From contig NC_088302.1 in the NCBI RefSeq assembly GCF_032854445.1, forward strand, positions 56,772,237 to 56,836,236: a stretch of DNA of 64,000 nucleotides. The letters run 5' to 3'. The translations under genes were made by a program, and so were the position numbers. Below the pieces are notes generated by a model. It searched no databases, was not told the origin of the DNA, and saw only the letters and a program-made list of their open reading frames with translations. Shown here in pieces: positions 47,550-60,224 of this stretch. This DNA is from Liolophura sinensis. Taxonomy: Eukaryota > Mollusca > Polyplacophora > Chitonida > Chitonidae. How positions within the stretch are numbered: the first letter of the stretch is position 1; each line of letters begins with the position of its first letter.

Positions 47550-50500
47550 CCACATATTATCCAAAGATGTCGTTTCCACGCATTTTTTTATCAGTGACAA
47601 TAAAAATCTGTCTCTGATAGAGGAGTTTCACAGACAGTGCGACTTTATACAGCCCATCTACTTTGGAATGCTGTGCATGTGAATCTTTTATACCAATACA
47701 AATGGCTTCTCCGACATCCAGTTATATTTTCTGATATTATTTTTTCTCATAGCCTGGTAATGAATCCATGTCCAATGATATTTAACCCAAAGCTTTGAAG
47801 AAGCTCAAAAAAAGTTGAATAAGAATACAAAAACGCAAACAACAGGCTAAGCAGACATTCTCGTTTCTACATTAGCTTGCCTCACACTTTAGAGTGGATA
47901 TTAATGTTGCTAATCACGTTTGCTATTTACTGGCCGGAAGGGTATACGTCCTGAACAATTGTAATCACTAAGAATTACACCTGTACATGTCTACACATAA
48001 AATATCTGATTCTCCTTAATAGTCCTACCCAATTTTTTTGTCCTCGCGAAGCACAGAAAAATCGCTGCGATTTTATTCTAAACAAATAATAGTCAATTAG
48101 CTGTGCAGAAAATACTGCCAGGTAGTCACAGTTGTGATCAGAACGTCTGAAGATTTGAACGAATGTCTGGTTCAGGTTAGACGGCGGAGAACCCCGGTAA
48201 GGGCTCTTACAAACAGGGTTCAAAGGAATGCCGACGAATTTCTCCCCGGTGATCCGTTATGGAGTGGGACAAGACATGGCGTCTGCAATTATCACCTGGG
48301 TCGATTAGCACCGATCAACGGTCAGCGAGAGGCGTCAAGCATCGCACCTCTCGTCTCGTGCAGTGCTCCGTGGGGTGGAGACCGACAAGTCGGCCTCTCC
48401 CCACACAGACAACCTGTTATCTTAGGCATGTGGGTGATAACTGTATTGGTAAACTGTCGTCCGTCACTATCAATAGCGGACGACAGCAGGCGTATGTACA
48501 CAGCTTTGATGTTTTCACATATCACACGTCTACGAGACACGTCCATCGATCAGACCTCTTTACTCCGCCTGCATTTTGGAACACATGCACAAACCACTAA
48601 GCACATCTTTAGACGTATATTAGTTCGGCTGCTAGATTACCATATCAAGAAAGTTGACCTAAGTCACTGGTTACAATGACATCTCTGACATTGCCGTTTG
48701 ATGCAGACAGAAAGATCTGGTACAATGAGAATGATCAGGGTCGATGATATGATACGATAATGACCTTCCCATATAATCCCACAAATACAGGATAAGAAAA
48801 GGCAAATGTAAAACATGTCGGAAAAATAAAACCACGGGCGTTGTGAACTACATGTAAACAGCCATATATTGTCACAGTTTTAGCATGAAAGTGTCTTTCA
48901 AGATCGGGAAAATCACTACAATTAAGAATATGAAGTGTCGGTTTACAATACATTCGACAATGAATTTCGCATGAAAATGTAACCCAAAATCTTTACGTCA
49001 AATGGAATCCACGAAGTTTTGGTATTATTTTGGCAGTCAACTGAAGACAATCCGGCAGACGCATTTTCAATTTTCAAGTAGCATATCACCCATGTTGCAA
49101 GCAAACCTCAAAACACTTTTGTAAAATCAATAAAACTCTCAGAATAAGGAAAAATGGGCAAGTTTGTCGTGGACGAAATTTTTGGTTATTTATTGTACTT
49201 ATAAGCAGAAGAGAAAGGCCATGCTAATACAGCGTCCGTGTATAGTAATAAAGGAAATGTAATACAAAGATTCTGTTTCAATTACTATCCGATCAAAGAA
49301 GAAATATTAAGAATTAAATATGAGTGAATAATTCATCAGACGGGAATAATTACCTGCACGTGTGGACGGACAGTACCATTTTAATTTCATGTTAGTTTAG
49401 TAAATATGACACAGTATAAAACAGTGTTTTGTAAGTGTTCTGTCATAAACATGGAATATTGGTTTGATAAAAAATTAAAGAAGTATGTTTTAAGTATATG
49501 ACATATATGTGAAGAGCCCAGTAAATTCCTGGAGGGTACTTCACACGAGGTCTCTGAGCACACAAAAATATGCTCGCGATCACAGACATTTTTTCTTTCA
49601 AGAGAAATGCATGTTAATAGTGTCATGTCAATCAGCCAAAATGTTAATTTTTTTCCTTTGTACCAACACGTCGCTGGCAAAAATACTCTGTGCCATAATG
49701 TCACTGGAGAAAATATCGCATGATGAAAATTAAATAGCGCCATGTTAGTCATATGAACCGTAAATATAAACCAACAAATTGAGATTAACAAAATAAAACA
49801 GAATAAAAAGAAACACTGAATCAAGGGAAATACAAAAATTATTCGTTAGGTTTTTTATGTGATCCCCGTAGTTATTCTTTCTTTTCTGTAAAAGCACAAA
49901 TGTAATTTTATTGTGTAAATTCAGTCTACGAGCTGATGTAAACTAAATTTTTGTCAGGTAAGGAACCAAATTTGAACTTAACGAAGTTTCGCAGAACACT
50001 ATACACTATACTCTGACTTCTATTTTCAATGTCCTCACAAAAAAGGAACGTCAATGGACGCCGTTTTATAACAAGTAATGTATAATTTTATGTCACACAA
50101 CACAAAAACATACCAGGTCTTTACTGTTGTGTTACTATATATTTACAACAAACATTATGAAAAACATCCAAGGAATAACGGCTGACTGCTGTGTTTATTA
50201 AGGGACCATTAGCAACTGGATGTTGCGTTCACAGGCATTTTGTCGCTAAATGACCGGTATTTGTGAAGACGTTGATTAGGCAGTTGGCATTAGAGCCGTG
50301 CCTGGAGCACGTGGGAAGAAGTGGAGAGGCGGATGTTTTGAGGCCCTCTGGATTAGTGGGTATTGAATCTACACATACACCTTGGCTGGGGACATTGGCA
50401 ATGATTCTCACCGGCCCAGCTTCGCCACACCGTCCATTAAAATCTATTTAGCAAATACCTGTATCCTTTATTGCAAAAGTTATCGGTCGTAAACAGTGCC

Positions 50501-51600
50501 GTTGTCATGTACAGGGGTCTCTTTTGAAATCTAAAATCAACAAAGAATATAATTTTTCGCGGCTTCCCGTCTCAACTGTGTTGTTTTCAAACAGTTCGCA
50601 GCTCGGGCTGTGTTGACTTTCTCAGGCGAGATGTTTCTCCAAGACAGCCGCACTTTGAGAGAGTTAAATCAAAGACAGTCCTGCGACTCGACCGGCAAAT
50701 CGTCTTAAATCCTGATCAGTGCGAACTGTCTGCTTTCGAGTAACTCTCGCCCGCAAAGGTCACGGAGAGGTTGTTATTAGCCTGCCTCTGGGCGCACTTT
50801 GTCAGGACAAACAGTGCGGGTTGATACAATACACAAGCCCTCTGTTGACACGGCAGCTTTAGAGGTTGAGTCGCCGCGATCTAGTCTTGACTTAACTGCT
50901 TGGGAATAATTAGCAGCAACATGGTGAGAGAACAGCTCTTGACTAGCGCAGAGGACTCGGGGAGGGGCTCCACTGCCCCACGCTTAACACCGTCGCTGGG
51001 GCACCCACCTATCTCTATTACGGCGTGTAAGTGTAGTTTAAGCATAACAAATAAACAATCCTTTAATTGTTGTAGAAAGTGAGAATTCAATTTCACACTT
51101 GACTAATGGTGCAATGTGATGTATTCCTGGACTTCACTTTTATCCCAGAGGTGAAAAAGGTTATCCCTACAACATGTTAGGCTAGACGCTTCCACATATA
51201 CCGAAACATAGCCATCTAGTTAAAATAGATAAATCAACATTTGTAAAACGGCCCATTTTCTCCTCGGCTCAGGTTTTGACACGAGGTGGAGGGAAGACCT
51301 TTATTCCATTCGACAAGCCCTGTAATTTTACCCGAGTGTTGTATTATTACAGTTATAATGGTTATGGTCGTGAACTCCTCATCGTGCCATCCACATGCAC
51401 ACCTGGGTCGCCGTGTACTTAGTTTATAAACACCAGACCTTTCAGGGAAGACATGGATCTGTCCACAATGGCCAGAACCTGCTAGCTTATGAAACGGACT
51501 GAGATTCCAGGTCAAACTGAGTAGAGAAGAAAAGTGAAAGATGCCAAAGTGTTAACGTTACACAAAGCAGGAAGGACAATAAGGAAGGGTCAGACTTTCA
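47550..51600. other. Unique sequence, no gene recognised
   Basis: A GC-richer segment at about 48130-48600 carries a 181-codon + frame (MIRTSEDLNECLVQVRRRRT...), but competing frames on both strands and absence of any known domain leave it unassigned. Other frames are short. Confidence 0.35.
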
Positions 51601-51609
51601 CTAGACTTT

Positions 51610-52180
51610 GACCATATACCACCTATACATTCACAACATCAGAACCATCGACTGGGACGATATATCACCTATATATTCACGATATCAGGGAACAGTTTCA
51701 CAAAGATATCGCACATGCACGATAATCGCACATTTAGGACAATGGTACGGTAACAGTGACGTACAAAACATCATACGACAAATGTACGCAAAAAATGCCG
51801 TGCGCCGCTTTGTGAAACTGGGCCCGGCACTTCAGACTGGGAAAGCGATGTATCGCCTATATATTCACGGCATCAGAGCTTCAGACTGGGACGATATGTC
51901 ACCTATGTAATCATGACATCAAAACTTCAGACTGGAACTATATGTCACTTATATATTCACGATATCAGAACCTCAGACTAGGACGATATATTACCTTTAT
52001 ATTCACGACATCAGAAATTCAGACTTGGACGATATGTTACCTTTGTATTCACGATATCAGAAATTCAGACTTGGACGATATGTTACCTTTGTATTCACGA
52101 TATCAGAAATTCAGACTTGGACGATATGTTACCTTTGTATTCATGATATCAGAACTTCAGAAAGGGACGATATATGACTT
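51610..52180. repeat. 46-bp tandem repeat interrupted by a small inverted-repeat element
   Basis: The unit is CAGACTTGGACGATATGTTA CCTTTGTATTCACGATATCA GAAATT, about nine copies. Units 51910-52160 are the most uniform. A foreign insert sits between units at 51690-51830. Confidence 0.92.
51693..51820. mobile_element. MITE-like insertion with 13-bp terminal inverted repeats
   Basis: It starts CAGTTTCACAAAG and ends CTTTGTGAAACTG, exact inverted repeats bounding about 128 bp unrelated to the surrounding array. No clear target-site duplication: flanks are CAGGGAA on the left and GGCCCGG on the right. Confidence 0.7.
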
Positions 52181-52184
52181 TTAT

Positions 52185-52575
52185 TTACACGTTGTTTGTT
52201 CAATTGAGAAAATTTTTTAAAACAAGGAAACTGCGGTAGCCTTTCCTGACCACATCGTAACCAGTGATTCCAAAAGTGGAAGAAATGTCTCTCTTCTGAC
52301 ACATACTGTCATTTGGTTGTATGTTGCAAACGCAAATAATAGCTTAAGCCTAAAGCAAACAAAATATTATTAAATCTGGAGATTAATTCTGGGTTTTCCA
52401 GCAAACGAGGAGTTATTAGGCGTGTGTGTACACATTCTGTAGCTTCTTATGGCAGGTTGAGTCCATGCCGCAAAAAGTGCTGCCGTCAAGCAAGTATCAG
52501 GCTGAGGACAGCAGACTGGACCCTCCGTCCTGTCTCAGTATACTTACATCAGTTTGATCAATACCGTATCTTTGT
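52185..52575. other. Unique sequence, nothing recognised
   Basis: No gene or repeat could be supported. Confidence 0.4.
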
Positions 52576-52579
52576 TCTA

Positions 52580-52690
52580 ACCTCACAGTGCTGAGCACTA
52601 AGCGGAACTGCCACAAGTACCATTTTTAAAGTCTTTGGTATAACCCGACCCGGGTTTGATCCGGGGATCTCCTGACCGCGAGACGGATGC
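52580..52690 (-). mobile_element. tRNA-like head of the second SINE family
   Basis: AAGTCTTTGGTATAACCCGA, CCCGGGTTTGATCCGGGGAT and CTCCTGACCGCGAGACGG look like a tRNA-derived sequence in inverse orientation. I associate it with the same dispersed repeat as 39332-39580. It is too divergent and unfolded to be a tRNA gene. Confidence 0.4.
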
Positions 52691-52969
52691 TAAACGGATG
52701 CTAAAGACGGACGCTACTGATACCGTTATGGTTTCAATAGCAGGTAAGACAAGATTATTAGAAAGTTCGGTTCAATCAGAGAAGGATTGCCAAAGGAATC
52801 AGATGCTGTAATGTGATTGTTATACGTGCATACGCGTGTGCATATAAGCATACAAGCTCTGGCTATCTTGACGTTTATTGTGGTATTAAGGAGTTTTTAA
52901 ACTCGAAGGAACAAAAAATCCATTAACTGAACGATATGACCGTTAATAGGACTGGTGTCAACATAAGCA

Positions 52970-55140
52970 CACATTGGCAATTCAAGAACAAGCCGGAGGA
53001 ATCTTCCAATCCATGACAAGATGGAGAAATCCTGCGATTCAAGCACAAGATGGAGGAATCCTCCGATTCAAGAACAAATGTAGGAATTCTGCAATTGAAG
53101 CACAGAGTGGAGTAATCGTGCAATTCAAGAACAAGGTGGAGAAATCCTGCAATTTAAGAACAAAGTGGAGAAGTCATTCAAATCAAGAACAGAGTGAAGG
53201 AATCCTCAAAATCAAGGTGGATCGTGCAATTCAAGTACAAGGTGCAGGGATCGTCCACTTCAAGCACAAAGTGGAGGGATCGTGCTATTCAAGCACAAAA
53301 TTGAGGTATCATGCAATTCGAGCGCAAAATGGAACCATCCTCTAAATCAAGAACGAGGTGGAGGAATCCTGCAATTCAAGCACAACGTGGAGGAATCTTG
53401 CAATCTGAAAACAAGATGGTGGAATCCTGTGATTCAGACACAATGCAGAGCTACTCTTCATTTCAAGAAATGGGGCAAAATCCTGCAATTCACGTGTAAT
53501 CATGCGATTCAAGAACAAGTCAGATGAATCCTGCAATTTAAGCACAACGTGGAGGAATCCCACAATTCAAGCACAAGGGGGAATCCTGCAATTTAAGCCT
53601 AAGAAGGGCGAATCCTGCAATTCAAGCACAAGAAATGGGAATCCCACAATCTAACAGAAGGTGGAGGAATCCCACCATTCAAGCAGAAGGTGAAGGAACC
53701 CAACACTTCAAGCACAAGAAGGGGGAAACCTGCAATTCAAGTACAAGAAGGGGGAATCCTGCAATTTAACCACAAAAAGGGGAAATCCGGCAATTCAAAC
53801 AGAAGGTGGAGGAATCCCACAATTCAAGCAGAAGGTGGAGGAATACTGCAATTCAAGCAGAAGGTGGAGGAATCCCACAATTCAACCAGAAGGTGGAGGG
53901 ATCCCACAATTCAACCAGAAGGTGGAGGAATCCTGCAATTCAGGAACAAGAAGAGGGAATCCTGCAATTCAAGTACATGAAGGAGGAATCTTACAATTCA
54001 AGGAGAAGGTGCAGGAATCAGACAATTCAAGCACAAGAAGGGCGAATCCCACAATTCAAGCACAAGAAGGGCGAATCCCGCAATTCAAGCACAAGAAGGG
54101 GGAATCTTACAATTCAAGGAGAAGGTGCAGGAATCAGACAATTCAAGCACAAGAAGGAGAATCCTGCAATTCAAGCACAAGAAGGGGGAATCCTGCAATT
54201 CAAGGAGAAGGTGGAGGAATTCTGCAATTCAAGAACAAGAAGAGGGAATCCCACAATTCAAGCACAAAATGAGGGAATCCGGCAATTCTAGCACAAGAAG
54301 GGGGAATCCCACAATTCAATCAGAAGGTGGAGGAATCCCACAATTCAAGCACAAGAAGAGGAATCCTGCAATTCAAGCACAAAAAGAAGTAATCCTGCAA
54401 TTGAAGCACAAGGTGGGGGAATTACCCAATCCAAGCACAAGGTGCTGGAAATACCCCATCGAAGCACATGGTGTAGCAATTACCCAATCCAAGCACAAGG
54501 TCCAGAAATTACCCAATCCAAGCACAAGGTGCAGGAATTGCCCAATCCAAGCACAAGGTGCAGGAATTATCCAATCCATGCACAAGGTGCAGGAATTGCC
54601 CAATCCATGCACAAGGTGCTTGAATTGCCCAATCCAAGCACAAGGTGCAGGAATTGCCCAATCCAAGCACAAGGTGCAGGAATTATCCAATCCATGCACA
54701 AGGTGCAGGAATTGCCCAATCCAAGCACAAGGTGCAGGAATTGCCCAATTCAAGCACAAGGTGCAGGAATTGCCCAATCCAAGCACAAGTGCAGGAATTG
54801 CCCAATCCAAGCACAAGGTGCAGGAATTATCCAATCCAAGCACAAGGTGCAGGAATTATCCAATCCAAGCACAAGGTGCAGGAATTGCCCAATCCAAGCA
54901 CAAGGCGCAGGAATTGCCCAATCCAAGCACAAAGTGCAGGATTTGCCCAATCCAAGCACAAGGTGCAGGAATTATCCAATCCAAGCACAAGGTGCAGGAA
55001 TTATCCAATCCAAGCACAAGGTGCAGGAATTGCCCAATCCAAGCACAAGGTGCAGGAATTATCCAATCCATGCACAAGGTGCAGGAATTACCCTATCCAA
55101 ACACATGGTGGAAGAATCCTGTAACTCAAGAAATCCTGGC
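52970..55140. repeat. 29-bp minisatellite, about 73 copies, two subfamilies
   Basis: The left part (52970-54410) uses diverged units like GTGGAGGAATCCTGCAATTC AAGCACAAG. The right part (54410-55110) uses uniform units GTGCAGGAATTGCCCAATCC AAGCACAAG. The unit is not divisible by three but has no stop in any + frame, so a 29-residue super-period arises and frames up to 339 codons overlap in all three + phases. Confidence 0.96.
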
Positions 55141-55144
55141 TTAA

Positions 55145-57430
55145 AATGAGCTTGAAGTCTTTAAAACGGTACATTTTTCTTAAATATGTCATTATCAGGC
55201 CATGAAAACCTTTGTGAAATTACATTGCTATGAAAAATTATCAGGCGAACGATACAACTCAAAATCATTTCTTTTCTTGAAGGACACACGAAATGGTACT
55301 GTAAAACAAAGAATATGGTTTTAAAAGATTAGCGTCCAGATTCAGGTACTTGTTCTAATGATAAAGATTATAACCTATTTAAACAGTATATTATAGGGAG
55401 GGCCTCTGAGAAACGCAATTATGACTTTAAATCCACCAAAAACAAAAGATTTACTACCCCAGAAGGCCGCCCGGTAAAGTTCAGCGTGAGACGTCATAGA
55501 TGGCCAACCCAAGTCCAGCTGGCTTATATAACCTGGGATTTCGTTTCGAAACGATGTCATTTTCGAGATGGATTCTCGCTACACCGAAGCAAATATACTG
55601 TCGTATCACTTTGAGCCCATAGTGGACAACTTTGAAGTTCCGATCAGGACACTGACATCTCTGGCCAGATTTCAGATTCCGCGTTATTAGACGTTCAATT
55701 TGAACCTTGTCGAGACATTTCCAACCGCACTGGCAACACGGACTGGCAATTAAGCTTTAGCTTTTTCAGCTGTAACACTGTAGGCCTACATTAGCAGATT
55801 TAATATTTGGGCTACTATTCTTTTCGTTTATCCGCCTCAAAAAATATCACTCTGTTTCCCGAGTGATTTTAAATTCATACCCATATGCGATGACAACTGC
55901 CGGCATATGTTATTGTCGGCATTCGGAATAAGCTATGCCAGTTAGGGGCCTATAATCGTGTACAATATAAATGCATGTACGATGTGGACTTCGGCGTTAG
56001 TTTACTGAGATTTGTTATTTATCAGTTTTCAATACGGTTAATTTTATAGACACTGTGTGCAGGTGTCGATGTGGAAATTGTCCAGAGGTGCCAAGGGAAT
56101 TGGAAAGTCTGCGTTGTGTAGAAGTTAGTGAGGTTGGGAGGAAAGCCTTGGAGAAGGGCCAATTATCGTGTATATGTTAACATCGGGGGGTTCGGGCAAA
56201 TTGTCTCAGTAAATACGTCCTGGGTTGTGTCTGTCATAGTGGTGACTACGGTGGGTAAAGCTTCAGGTTTTAGTCTCATGCGGCACCCATATTAGCCAAA
56301 TCTTTCGAGTTCATCTGTATTCCGCGCGTAGCTTTCTGCTGGAAAATGTACAGAGCAGATACGGCTGTGTTTGGTGGGTATAAAACCCTTCCGTCTTGTG
56401 CTGTGAATCCACGCTTTATTAAGACCCCAATCGTCTGAAAACTTGAAGAAACTAACTCAGCGGTTCTTCGACGAACCATTTTTACAACCTTATGCAGAAC
56501 AGTAAATTATTTCGTGGAGAAAATCGATATGCTTGTTGTTATTTTTGTGTCTTTCTTAACACTGAACTAATTGGCAAAGCTCGTAAGGTTGGACTTGTAC
56601 GACGTAATCGGCGGAGACTACCGAGCGTTTGCCAAAAGAAATGCATAAACCGTGGCTCATTATGTTGTGATTTTAATGCCATATTACTCAGATTAATGTC
56701 TTTTTTTCAATATTTTTTACACTCAATTTAACAATATATCGGATGGGCATAAAAAAAATGGGCCGTACTTTGACACTCAATATCTCCAAAACCCTCTTAC
56801 GTCAGCCTCTACAAATTTACACACTCAAAAGCCATTATGTCCTAAGTATACAGACCAAATTTCAATTTCATCCTTTAAGATTTCTGTTCATGGGACCAAA
56901 ATCAAAACAGAGTCAAAAACGCATGTTCCGGACATTTCAAAATGATGTTTTACCTTGTTCGACTTGAAAAGGTGACCAATTCCTTGTCCGCCGCAGACAA
57001 AACCATATTGATTCAGCAAAACTTGTGCCTATCTGGCAGAATGGTTTCCCTGACACTAGAGCCAGGCAATTTTTCCAGACGACACTTGATTCACGCGTGT
57101 CACACAGGTACAGCGCGCGCTCTACTCATGACACCTGACAGGTGATGCAATATGGGTCTCTGGAACGTGCGTTTTTTTGAGGCTATGTTTTCATTTTAAC
57201 CCTGTGTACAGACTACTTAGGCTATGACCTTGAAAATTGGTCAGTATATTTTAAATATCATGCCATTTGAACGTCTAAAGTTTGAAACAGTTTGAACTAA
57301 GGATAATGGAGCAATGCAGCATCAAAGTACGGCCCATTTTTTATGCCCACCCGATATACAGGGGTAGCTAATTATGAATAAATAACCAATCTGGACACTA
57401 ATCATTTAAGCAAAATGAAGAAAGATATTC
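55145..57430. other. Unique sequence, no gene recognised
   Basis: Short frames only. GGGCATAAAAAAAATGGGCC at about 56744 and GGCCCATTTTTTATGCCCAC at about 57331 form long inverted ends, noted under findings. Confidence 0.4.
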
Positions 57431-57440
57431 AAACAATTTT

Positions 57441-57583
57441 CCGTACGTGCGAAGGTCTGTCAACAGCCTGCGGATGGTCGTGGGCTGTGCCCGGTTTCCT
57501 CCCACCATAATGCTGGCCGCCGTCGTATAAGTGAATTATTCTTGAGTACGGTGTAAAACACCAATCAAATAAATAAATCAATA
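57441..57583 (+). mobile_element. 5'-truncated SINE with 10-bp target-site duplication
   Basis: The body CCGTACGTGCGAAGGTCTGT, CAGCCTGCGGATGGTCGTGG and GCCGCCGTCGTATAAGTGAA and the tail CAATCAAATAAATAAATCAA are present; the tRNA head is missing. The exact repeat AAACAATTTT (57431-57440 and 57584-57593) flanks it. Confidence 0.9.
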
Positions 57584-57593
57584 AAACAATTTT

Positions 57594-58030
57594 TATTTTC
57601 ATTTTTGAAGTGGCCTATATTTAATATTTCTTAACAACCCCTCTATTTTATGCATATTTTCCTTCAATGATCGGAAATATTCGAAAAAAACGTCACCGAT
57701 GAAAATACTGGGAACGTGGGAACAGCTTAGAGCCCCCAATTCGGGCATTTGTCTAGTATAAAGTTGTTTTGACAGCTGTCATTGTTAACGTGACCACAGC
57801 ATGATACATAATTTTCGGACTTAATAATAGCGCCTTACGAAAACTGTAGTTTAAAGGTACTTTTACACCCAAAGAAGTAAGCTGAGAAGGTTTATATGAA
57901 AAACATACAATTCAACCACCATGACAGAGGAATACTACAACATAAAGACATAAAAACCTAGTGTTTCATGATTAATTTAAATGTGTGTATGATCAGTTAT
58001 AGTATGACGGTTTAATAAATAATAAGGTCC
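57594..58030. other. Unique sequence, nothing recognised
   Basis: Spacer between the SINE and the 59-bp array. Confidence 0.4.
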
Positions 58031-58034
58031 TTCG

Positions 58035-60220
58035 TAAAGGCGGGAAGTCGGTTGGGGCACTTTGTAACGAAGTAAAGTGTGATAAGTACATTGTAACCAC
58101 AGGAAGTCGGTTGGGGCACTTTGTATTGAAGTGAAGTGAGATAGGTACATTGTACCGACAGGAAGTCGGTTGGGGCACTTTGTAACGAAGTAAAGTGTGA
58201 TAAGTACATTGTAACGACAGGAAGTCGGTTGGGGCACTTTGTATTGAAGTGAAGTGAGATAGGTACATTGTAACGACAGGAAGTCGGTTGGGGCACTTTG
58301 TAACGAAGTGAAGTGTGATAGGTACATTGTAACCACAGGAAGTCGGTTGGGGCACTTTGTAACGAAGTAAAGTGTGATAAGTACATTGTAACCACAGGAA
58401 GTCGGTTGGGGCACTTTGTATTGAAGTGAAGTGAGATAGGTACATTGTAACCACAGGAAGTCGGTTTTGGGCACTTTGTAACGAAGTAAAGTGTGATAAG
58501 TACATTGTAACGACAGGAAGTCGGTTGGGGAACTTTGTAATGAAGTAAAGTGTGATAGGTACATTGTAACGATAGAAGTCGGTTGGGGCACTTTGTAATG
58601 AAGTAAAGTGTGATAGGTACATTGTTACCACAGGAAGTCGGATGGGGCACTTTGTAACGAAGTAAAGTGTGATAAGTACATTGTAACCACAGGAAGTCGG
58701 TTGGGGCACTTTGTATTGAAGTGAAGTGAGATAGGTACATTGTAACCACAGGAAGTCGGTTGGGGAACTTTGTAACGAAGTAAAGTGTGATAAGTACATT
58801 GTAACGACAGGAAGTCGGTTTGGGCACTTTGTATTGAAGTGAAGGGAGATAGGTACATTGTAACGACAGGAAGTCGGTTTGGGCACTTTGTAACGAAGTA
58901 AAGTGTGATAAGTACATTGTAACGGCAGGAAGTCGGTTGGGGCACTTTGTATTGAAGTGAAGTGAGATAGGTACATTGTAACCACAGGAAGTCGGTTTTG
59001 GGCACTTTGTAACGAAGTAAAGTGTGATAAGTACATTGTAACCACAGGAAGTCGGTTGGGGCACTTTGTAACGAAGTGAGGTGAGATAAGTACATTGTAA
59101 GGACAGGAAGTCGGATGGGGCACTTTGTAACGAAGTAAAGTGTGATAAGTACATTGTAATGACAGGGAGTCGGTTGAGGCACTTTGTAACGAAGTGAAGT
59201 GTGATAAGTACATTGTAACGACAGGAAGTCGGTTCGGGCACTTTGTAACGAAGTAAAGTGTGGTAAGTACATTGTAACGACAGGAAGTCGGTTCGGACAC
59301 TTTGTATTGAAGTGAAGTGAGATAGGTACATTGTAACGATAGAAGTCGGTTGGGGGCACTTTGTAACGAAGTAAAGTGTGATAGGTACATTTTAACGACA
59401 GGAAGTCGGTTCGGGCACTTTGTAACGAAGTGAAGTGTGATAAGTACATTGTAACCACAGGAAATCGGTTGGGGCACTTTGTAACGAAGTAAAGTGTGAT
59501 AAGTACATTGTAACCACAGGAAGTCGGTTCGGGCACTTTGTAACGAAGTGAAGTGTGATAAGTACATTGTAATGACAGGAAGTCGGTTGGGGAACTTTGT
59601 AACGAAGTGAAGTGTGATAGGTACATTGTAACGATAGAAGTCGGTTGGGGCACTTTGTAACGAAGTAAAGTGTGATAAGTACATTGTAACGACAGGAAGT
59701 CGGTTGGGGAACTTTGTAACGAAGTGAAGTGTGATAAGTACATTGTAACGACAGGAAGTCGGTTGGGGCACTTTGTAACGAAGTAAAGTGTGATAAGTAC
59801 ATTGTAACGACAGGAAGTCGGTTGGGGCACTTTGTAACGAAGTAAAGTGTGATAGGTACATTGTATCGACAGGAAGTCGGTTTGGGTACTTTGTAACGAA
59901 GTACAGTGTGATAGGTACATTGTAACGATAGAAGTCGGTTGGGGGGCACTTTGTAACGAAGTGAAGTGTGATAAGTACATTGTAACGACAGGAAGTCGGT
60001 TGGGGAACTTTGTAACGAAGTAAAGTGTGACAGGTACATTGTAACGACAGGATGTCGGTTGGGGCACTTTGTGACGAAATAAGGTGTGATAGGTACTGTG
60101 AAACAGGGAGTCAGCTGGGTACTTTGTGACGAAATTTAGTCTGTTAGGTACTTTGTAACAGGGAGTCAGTTGGGTACTTTGTAACGAAATTTAGTTTGTT
60201 AGGTACTTTCTAATTACAGG
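58035..60220. repeat. 59-bp minisatellite, about 37 copies
   Basis: The unit on + is AACGAAGTAAAGTGTGATAA GTACATTGTAACGACAGGAA GTCGGTTGGGGCACTTTGT. A second form has ATTGAAGTGAAGTGAGATAG GTAC. The right end (60060-60220) is degenerate and shortened. All three - frames are stop-free over long spans (up to 622 codons), a repeat artefact. Confidence 0.97.
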
Positions 60221-60224
60221 AAGT

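Noticed and set aside
48134-48679. 181-codon + frame as a gene
   Set aside because: No domain recognised, competing frames on both strands, no splice signals that I could support.
52640-52690. tRNA gene
   Set aside because: Only a T-arm-like part is present; no full cloverleaf. Fits a SINE head.
54125-55149. 339-, 235- and 159-codon + strand frames
   Set aside because: 29-bp repeat read in three phases; same peptide segments in all.
57993-60067. 622-, 480- and 439-codon - strand frames
   Set aside because: They lie entirely in the 59-bp array; all three phases are open at once.
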